A stretch of DNA of 10,029 nucleotides, taken from NCBI GenBank assembly GCA_900321055.1, contig ONUQ01000021.1, forward strand, positions 1-10,029. Reading direction: 5' to 3'. Numbering within the stretch: position 1 is the stretch's first letter; every line of letters begins with the position of its first letter. A program made the translations under genes and the position numbers. This document shows positions 5,327 to 10,029 of the stretch, piece after piece. The notes under the pieces were generated by a model, which saw nothing but the letters and a program-made list of their open reading frames with translations, was not told the origin of the DNA and searched no databases. This DNA comes from an uncultured Elusimicrobia bacterium. GTDB lineage: Bacteria > Elusimicrobiota > Endomicrobiia > Endomicrobiales > Endomicrobiaceae.

Positions 5327-7132
5327 ATGAAAAAGATTGTAGTGTTAAATATTTTATTGTTATGTGTATCTTTTTCTTTTGCCGAAGATGTGACTTTAAG
5401 TTTAGAAAAATTGTATAAACAGCAAGATACCATTACAACAACTCAAACAATAAAAAAACAAGATATAGAAAAAGTAAATCCCGTTCAGGCTTTGGAAGTT
5501 TTAAAAAATGTTCCGGGTGTAGTCGTTCAAAAAACAGGGGATACGGGAAGAACAGATCCGTCCATAAGAGGTTTTGGAGATAATTGCAGAAGAATACTGG
5601 TTTTAATTGACGGTAAACCTGAATTTATGTCTTTGTTTGGTTGCGGTGTTTCACATTCTATGCTTGCAGGTAATATAGATAAAATTGAAATAACAAAAGG
5701 TCCTGATAGTGTTTTATACGGTTCCGGAGCTTTGGGCGGAGTAATAAATATAATAACAAAAACACCTACAAAACCGTTTGAAGGAACTATGGATTTTTCT
5801 TTTGGTTCTTTTAATACTCAAAACGGGAAAATATATTTGGGCGGATTGCAAAACAATGTAATATATGAAGTATCGGCAAACAAAATAACAAGTGACGGGC
5901 ATTTACCTAATTCACAATATAATGCGGTAGATTTATATGAAAAGTTGGGATATGTTTTTAGAGACGGTTCTTCTTTAATTTTTGAAGCAAAACAATTTCA
6001 GGGTTTAAAGCACGAACCGGAAACAAGAACAAAAGACGGCGGTAAAGTATATACGAATAATTATTGGGAAGATTATCACAGAAATTCATATCAGTTGAAT
6101 TTTGATAAAATGTATTCCCGAGGCAAATTATTTGTTAGAGCATACCAAAATGACGGAGACCATAAATTTTCAAACAATTGGCATTCAAAAGACAGTTTAA
6201 TCGGTGCTATGGCAAACTATGATTGGGAAATAGGTGATAGCAACTTATTGAAATTGGGTACGGATTATAAACAACAGGAAGGAAAATTATTATCAACAAA
6301 CAGCAGTAGTATGCATCTCGGTTCATGGAAACTGTATGAGTATGCATTTTATGCTTTAGATAAACATAATTTTACCGGCAAGTTTTCAGCTGTTGCAGGT
6401 GCAAGATATAACAATAATGAAATTTCCGGTGAAAAATTTGTTCCAAGAACAGGATTGGAATACCAAATTAGCGAAAACTTACTTATCAAAGGTTTATACA
6501 GCAGAGGTTTTAGAAGTCCTTATCTGAACGAATTATATTTAACAAAAGCAAGTAATAAAAATTTAAAAGCCGAAACCGTTGACAGTTACGAAATCGGTGC
6601 AGATTTTAAAAAAGATGATTTTAATTTAAACATAAACGGTTTTATTATGAAAGGGGATAATTTAATTCAAAGAGTTAAAAATAAAGTTATTCCGCAATCT
6701 TTTACTTTTCAAAATATAGGACAATATGAATTTAAAGGTGCAGAACTTTATTTAGGTTATATATTTAGTAAGTTTATTGATGCACAAGCAGGGTATACTT
6801 ATTTTGATGCAGGAGAACATACACAAGGAAGACCTCAAGATAAACTGGATTTAAATGTAAATTTTAAAATTAACAGATGGAGTTTATCTTTAAACAGTAT
6901 GTATATAGGCAACTATTATGCTCAGGATAAAAAGCAGGAAAGATTAAAAGATTTTGCTGTTGTAAGTGCTAAATTGTCATTTGCGGTAAACGATAATGTA
7001 AAATTATTTGTTGACGGGAGAAATTTAACAAATCAACAATACGAAATATTTTTGGATAGGGATGCCGATAATTATCCTATTACAAAAATGCCGGGAACAA
7101 CGGTATCTTTTGGTACACAAATAAAATTTTAA
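5327..7132 (+). CDS. TonB-dependent outer-membrane receptor, ligand unknown
   Basis: Outer-membrane active transporter of 601 residues, close to BtuB in size, powered by TonB-ExbB-ExbD. A signal peptide covers residues 1-19, with likely cleavage after FSFA. The plug domain runs from about 35 to 148: VLKNVPGVVVQKTG, SIRGFGD, LVLIDGK, then IEITKGPDSVLYGSGALGGV and INIITK. The 22-strand barrel should fill about 150-601 (SRGFRSPYLNELY at about 399-411; RNLTNQQYE near 570), ending in a C-terminal Phe as expected for Bam-mediated insertion. The mature protein has only two cysteines, Cys87 and Cys106, both in the plug; His110 and Met112 follow the second. The start has AGAGGA seven bases upstream. 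No importer, exbBD or tonB gene is adjacent, so the substrate cannot be read from context; a metal chelate or metal ion is one possibility. Confidence 0.93.
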   Translation: MKKIVVLNILLLCVSFSFAEDVTLSLEKLYKQQDTITTTQTIKKQDIEKVNPVQALEVLKNVPGVVVQKTGDTGRTDPSIRGFGDNCRRILVLIDGKPEFMSLFGCGVSHSMLAGNIDKIEITKGPDSVLYGSGALGGVINIITKTPTKPFEGTMDFSFGSFNTQNGKIYLGGLQNNVIYEVSANKITSDGHLPNSQYNAVDLYEKLGYVFRDGSSLIFEAKQFQGLKHEPETRTKDGGKVYTNNYWEDYHRNSYQLNFDKMYSRGKLFVRAYQNDGDHKFSNNWHSKDSLIGAMANYDWEIGDSNLLKLGTDYKQQEGKLLSTNSSSMHLGSWKLYEYAFYALDKHNFTGKFSAVAGARYNNNEISGEKFVPRTGLEYQISENLLIKGLYSRGFRSPYLNELYLTKASNKNLKAETVDSYEIGADFKKDDFNLNINGFIMKGDNLIQRVKNKVIPQSFTFQNIGQYEFKGAELYLGYIFSKFIDAQAGYTYFDAGEHTQGRPQDKLDLNVNFKINRWSLSLNSMYIGNYYAQDKKQERLKDFAVVSAKLSFAVNDNVKLFVDGRNLTNQQYEIFLDRDADNYPITKMPGTTVSFGTQIKF

Positions 7133-7416
7133 TATTTTTATATGATTATTGTTATTATTTGATACGGATTTATTGCTGTCAAAAATTTCGGTTGATTGTT
7201 TATGATTAGCTAATGATACTTTAGGTAAAGATATTAAAATTACTAAAACATCTTTTCTGTTTATTTCAATTTTATTGATTAGATGAATATTTTAAGTTTA
7301 GTATTTTAAACAATCTGTTTTCGTGTATATATTTTATTTAAGAACGGTTAACGGCTAATTATCGTAAAAGTAATAATTGTTAAATTTGTCTGATGTTATA
7401 TTTTTTAATTTAATTA

Positions 7417-7425
7417 TGTTAGAAT
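7417..7425 (+). promoter_or_regulatory. candidate extended -10 promoter of the GT39-PAP2 gene
   Basis: TGTTAGAAT matches the extended -10 form TGn-TATAAT, with one mismatch in the hexamer. No convincing -35 precedes it, which extended -10 promoters can tolerate. Transcription would start near 7432, so the 21-bp repeat copy would form most of the mRNA leader. Confidence 0.33.
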
Positions 7426-7431
7426 ATACCG

Positions 7432-7452
7432 TTATAAGTTTTAATAAAGATT
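7432..7452 (+). repeat. 21-bp direct repeat, left copy
   Basis: This copy begins TTATAAG and ends AAAGATT. It is identical over all 21 bases to 9577-9597. It ends one base before the TGGAG Shine-Dalgarno region and 10 bases before the ATG of the fusion gene. The match stops abruptly on both sides. Confidence 0.85.
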
Positions 7453-7462
7453 TGGAGATGTT

Positions 7463-9589
7463 ATGAATTATTATCAAAAATTATTTTGGATTTTAACGGC
7501 AATAACCACATTTTTAAGGTTATCCGTAATCGGTAAACTCGGTTTGACGGTTGATGAAGCACATTATTGGGTATATACCAAATTTTTAGATTTATCATAC
7601 TATGATCACCCTCCGATGATAGCATATATAATAAAATTATTTACCGGTATTTTTGGTATAAACGAATTTGCCGTAAGGCTTCCTTCCGTAATAATTTTTA
7701 TAATAACTTCATGGCTCTTTTTTTTATGTTTAAAAAAATTGTTTGATGATAAAATTGCTTTTATCGGTGCATTGTTAGTAAATTTGCTTCCGGTATTTTC
7801 ATTTTTAGGCGCGGTTGTTACCATTCCGGATTCTCCTCTGTCTTTGTTCTGGATGTTATCTTTTTATTTGTTTATAAATATAATTGAAACTAAAGAAAAA
7901 AAATATTGGTATATGTTAGGTGTGGCAGTCGGTTTGGCTTTTTTGTCTAAGTATACGGCAGTTATGATATATCCTTCAATTATTTTATTTTTGCTATGTT
8001 CTAAGGAACACAGATTTTGGCTGGCTAAAAAAGAATTTTATTTGGCAATGTTAATATCTTTTATACTTTTCTTGCCGGTAGTTGTGTGGAATATTCAAAA
8101 CAGTTGGGCAAGTTTTGGCTTTCAACTACAACATGGTTTTGGAAAAACATTGCCGAGTTTTTCTTTTACCTTGTTTGGCAGATCCATTGGTGCTCAAGCA
8201 GGATATGTTTCTCCTTTTTTATTTATATTTTATTGCTATGTTTTTTATGTAGTAATAAAAGATGCCTTTGTTAAAAAACAACAAAATGCTTTATTGGTAG
8301 GTGCTTTTAGTTTGCTGGTATTGGTTTTTTTTAATGTAATAGCAACTTTTAATGAAATATTGCCACATTGGCCGGCAATGGGATATTTAATGTTAACAAT
8401 ATATGCATCATATTTGATAAACAAATTTTGGGGAAATAAAAAATTTAGAATTTCAATGTATATAGCTTGTGGTTTTGCTTTGTTTCTAAATATTCTTATC
8501 CCCGTTCATTGTATGTATAAAATAATTCCTATTGAACTTTTTTTGCCACAAAAAGAGGCAGTTAAAACAGAGTTTGGTATTTCAAAATCAGAAGTTGTAG
8601 ATATATCAAACGATTTATACGGTTGGAAAGAATTGTCTGCTAAAATAAATGAAGTGTGTGATAGTTATCCTAAAGATAAACAACCGTTTTTGTTTACATA
8701 TAAAAGTTATTTAGCAAGTCAGATATTTTTCTATACTCCCGATAAAAGAGTATATTGCTTTAGTGCCAAAATAGATGCCTATGATTTATGGCAAAGAGAT
8801 ATTTCAAATTTAAAAAATAAAGATGGTTTGTTTATAACCAGTAATCAATTTGATTTTTCCGGTGCGGATAAAGTTTATCCCTTTGCGGAATTTGAGCAAC
8901 CGATAGAAGTTCCTGTCTATAGAAATAACAAACTTGTGAAAAAGTTTTGGATAACAGTATGCAAAAATTTTAATCCTGAAATGCTACAAGGAAAATACAC
9001 TGCAAATATTATCGGAAAGAAAAAAACAATAAGACAAGGATTAACAGATACGGAACATGCAGTATTTAAATATATAAATATAAAATTAAAAAATAAAGTA
9101 TTTGATTTTGTTATAAGCACTATATCTTTTTTTGATTCTAAAGGGTTTAATCCCAGCTGTATAGTAATAATAATTATTTCATTAATTATTTTAAGGAAGG
9201 AAGAAAAAAAGAGATTTTGGATATTGCTTGCTTTATTTATGGGCATAATAATGGTTGCTTCAATTTTAAATATTTGTTTAAAAGAATTAATTAGAAGACC
9301 TAGACCGTTGGCTGTTTTTGGCGAGGGGAACATTTCCGTATTCTATGAAATATTACATGCGAAATCATTTCCTTCCGGGCATACTCAATTTGCATTTACT
9401 GCTATGACGACAATGTTGTTGCTTATTCCTAAATATTGGTATATATATATTATACTGGCTTTTGGAACTGGATTTGAAAGAATTTATGCAGGGTGTCATT
9501 TTCCTTTTGATGTTATTTGTGGTGCATTAGAGGGAATAATAGTTTCATATATAATGGTGAAACTTTTTAAAAAATATTATAAGTTTTAA
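7463..9589 (+). CDS. GT39 (ArnT/PMT-like) glycosyltransferase fused to PAP2 phosphatase
   Basis: Integral membrane protein of 708 residues with two apparently complete enzymes. Residues 1 to about 515 are a GT39/ArnT-like transferase: the first periplasmic loop has VDEAHYW (Asp31-Glu32) and YYDHPPM (46-52), Asp123 lies in TIPDSPL, about a dozen hydrophobic helices follow, then a soluble segment (about 355-530). Such enzymes take a sugar from a polyprenyl-phosphate donor. From about 530 comes a PAP2 domain: KELIRRPRP (Lys607-x6-Arg614-Pro615), PSGH (637-640) and ERIYAGCHFPFD (Arg673, His679, Asp683); only the first Ser of motif three is replaced, by Glu672. The basic loop RKEEKKR (578-584) should be cytoplasmic, placing the phosphatase site in the periplasm on the same side as the transferase site. 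The start has GGAG five bases upstream. A role in remodelling lipid A or another envelope lipid is inferred; donor and acceptor are unknown. Confidence 0.9.
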   Translation: MNYYQKLFWILTAITTFLRLSVIGKLGLTVDEAHYWVYTKFLDLSYYDHPPMIAYIIKLFTGIFGINEFAVRLPSVIIFIITSWLFFLCLKKLFDDKIAFIGALLVNLLPVFSFLGAVVTIPDSPLSLFWMLSFYLFINIIETKEKKYWYMLGVAVGLAFLSKYTAVMIYPSIILFLLCSKEHRFWLAKKEFYLAMLISFILFLPVVVWNIQNSWASFGFQLQHGFGKTLPSFSFTLFGRSIGAQAGYVSPFLFIFYCYVFYVVIKDAFVKKQQNALLVGAFSLLVLVFFNVIATFNEILPHWPAMGYLMLTIYASYLINKFWGNKKFRISMYIACGFALFLNILIPVHCMYKIIPIELFLPQKEAVKTEFGISKSEVVDISNDLYGWKELSAKINEVCDSYPKDKQPFLFTYKSYLASQIFFYTPDKRVYCFSAKIDAYDLWQRDISNLKNKDGLFITSNQFDFSGADKVYPFAEFEQPIEVPVYRNNKLVKKFWITVCKNFNPEMLQGKYTANIIGKKKTIRQGLTDTEHAVFKYINIKLKNKVFDFVISTISFFDSKGFNPSCIVIIIISLIILRKEEKKRFWILLALFMGIIMVASILNICLKELIRRPRPLAVFGEGNISVFYEILHAKSFPSGHTQFAFTAMTTMLLLIPKYWYIYIILAFGTGFERIYAGCHFPFDVICGALEGIIVSYIMVKLFKKYYKF

Positions 9590-9597
9590 TAAAGATT
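9577..9597 (+). repeat. 21-bp direct repeat, right copy
   Basis: Identical to 7432-7452. It contains the last codons (Tyr-Lys-Phe region) and the TAA stop of the fusion gene, then extends 8 bases beyond the stop. The two copies are 2145 bp apart. Confidence 0.85.
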
Positions 9598-9969
9598 AAT
9601 ATTGAATAAAATATGTTTAGTATCGGTTCGGATAAATACTTTTATATATTTTGAAAATGCTAAAATATTTTGTATATTAATTGTTGAATATTATATAAAA
9701 ATATTATAATTAATGTGTGATAGTTTAAATATGCATAGTCTTTTGTTTTTTTTAGGACTGTTTTAAATTTTGGGCTGTTTTATTAAAATGTAAAGATAGA
9801 AAATTTAGAAATAATAAATTATTTGTTGATTTCAAATATTTTTAAGTTTTTTTGCTTAGAGCGGGCAATAGTAAAAAGTAAGAGTTATGTATAATATAAA
9901 ATAAAGTAAATATGAAGTTATAAGCAAAAAAATAAAAGTTGATTAGCTAAAAGTTTTAAGAGGAAGAAG
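9590..9969. other. AT-rich spacer upstream of the J-domain gene
   Basis: This 380-bp stretch shows no coding frame, tRNA or GC-rich terminator. AT-only self-complementary strings such as AAAATATTTT (9662-9671) and a repeated AATATTATA occur but are expected in such DNA. A TATAAT lies at 9890-9895. I find no CIRCE element (TTAGCACTC-N9-GAGTGCTAA) that would put the downstream chaperone gene under HrcA. Confidence 0.6.
9890..9895 (+). promoter_or_regulatory. candidate -10 box upstream of dnaJ
   Basis: A perfect TATAAT about 75 bp before the ATG, without a recognisable -35 at normal spacing and without a heat-shock sigma32-type pattern. It is the best hexamer in the spacer but weakly supported. 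Confidence 0.22.
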
Positions 9970-10029
9970 ATGAAAAAAGATTTTTATGAAGTTTTGGGAA
10001 TTCAAAAAGGTGCATCGGAAGAAGAAATT
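9970..10029 (+). CDS. dnaJ: J-domain protein, probably DnaJ (N-terminal fragment)
   Basis: Only the first 20 codons are in the window: MKKDFYEVLGIQKGASEEEI. This is the start of a J domain (helix I, then the loop into helix II), the module that stimulates DnaK ATPase. The HPD motif would lie beyond the edge. The pattern K(D/N)(F/Y)YEVLG at the extreme N-terminus is typical of full-length DnaJ, but CbpA-like or other J-proteins begin similarly, so the symbol is provisional. AGAGGA stands just upstream of ATG. No grpE or dnaK precedes it, and the preceding gene is an unrelated envelope enzyme 380 bp away. Confidence 0.8.
   Translation, partial: MKKDFYEVLGIQKGASEEEI

Larger units (their letters stand above)
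7133..7462. other. AT-rich intergenic spacer between receptor and fusion gene
   Basis: No coding frame, RNA gene or GC-rich terminator hairpin is evident. It contains a 10-bp perfect palindrome ATTAGCTAAT (7205-7214), an extended -10-like box at 7417-7425 and, at its right end, one copy of the 21-bp repeat that reappears at the end of the next gene. The 330-bp gap suggests that the receptor and the fusion gene are separate transcription units. Confidence 0.65.

Noticed and set aside
7205..7214. Perfect 10-bp palindrome ATTAGCTAAT; part of it (TGATTAGCTAA) recurs at 9940-9950
   Set aside because: Eleven-base matches are expected many times by chance at this composition and length, and neither copy has a clear relation to a promoter.
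8917..9333. Open frame of 138 codons on the minus strand opposite the fusion gene
   Set aside because: It lies antisense to the well-supported GT39-PAP2 coding sequence, has no recognisable domain, and its Ile/Phe-rich translation is what AT-rich antisense DNA produces.
9662..9720. AT-only hairpins and repeated AATATTATA after the fusion gene, considered as terminators
   Set aside because: There is no GC-rich stem followed by a T-run; such structures would be very weak and are ubiquitous in this base composition.
9590..9969. Heat-shock control elements (CIRCE, sigma32 promoter) for dnaJ
   Set aside because: Neither the CIRCE inverted repeat nor a CTTGAA/CCCCAT-type promoter is visible upstream of the J-domain gene.

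Overview
The window is AT-rich (roughly 30% G+C by eye) and comes from a diderm bacterium. A TonB-dependent outer-membrane receptor and a polyprenyl-phosphate-sugar type glycosyltransferase both imply an outer membrane. The ribosomal and RpoA sequences are standard bacterial ones. My best guess is Elusimicrobiota (Endomicrobium-like) or a neighbouring low-GC phylum, but that is an impression from protein style and base composition, not a phylogenetic result.

Region 1 (4-4773, minus strand) is a compact housekeeping operon in the classical alpha-operon order, read right to left: adk, map, infA, rpmJ, rpsM, rpsK, rpsD, rpoA, rplQ. It combines ribosomal proteins (L36, S13, S11, S4, L17), initiation factor IF1, the RNA polymerase alpha subunit, N-terminal methionine removal and adenylate kinase. 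Gaps are 10-76 bp, and rpoA and rplQ overlap by one base. Nearly every gene has a clear Shine-Dalgarno site. rpsM starts with GTG and map with TTG. rpmJ (37 codons, 2967-3080) is short and easy to miss. The secY gene that usually precedes adk is not adjacent; adk instead faces a divergent intergenic region of about 550 bp.

Region 2 (4774-5326) is an AT-rich divergent spacer. It holds a candidate adk promoter, a candidate receptor -10 box and a degenerate 39-bp tandem repeat.

Region 3 (5327-9589, plus strand) holds two envelope genes. The first is a 601-residue BtuB-sized TonB-dependent receptor whose plug carries the only two cysteines of the mature protein plus a Cys-x3-His-x-Met cluster. 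The second is a 708-residue fusion of a complete GT39 (ArnT/PMT-like) glycosyltransferase and a complete PAP2 phosphatase. Both fusion domains keep their catalytic motifs, and both active sites are predicted to face the periplasm. A perfect 21-bp direct repeat brackets this fusion gene almost exactly.

Region 4 (9590-10029) is another AT-rich spacer followed by the first 20 codons of a J-domain protein, probably dnaJ, cut by the window edge.

The most interesting items are the glycosyltransferase-phosphatase fusion and its flanking repeat, the possible metal site in the receptor plug, and an encoded aspartate in ribosomal protein S11 at the site that is asparagine (converted to isoaspartate) in E. 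coli.
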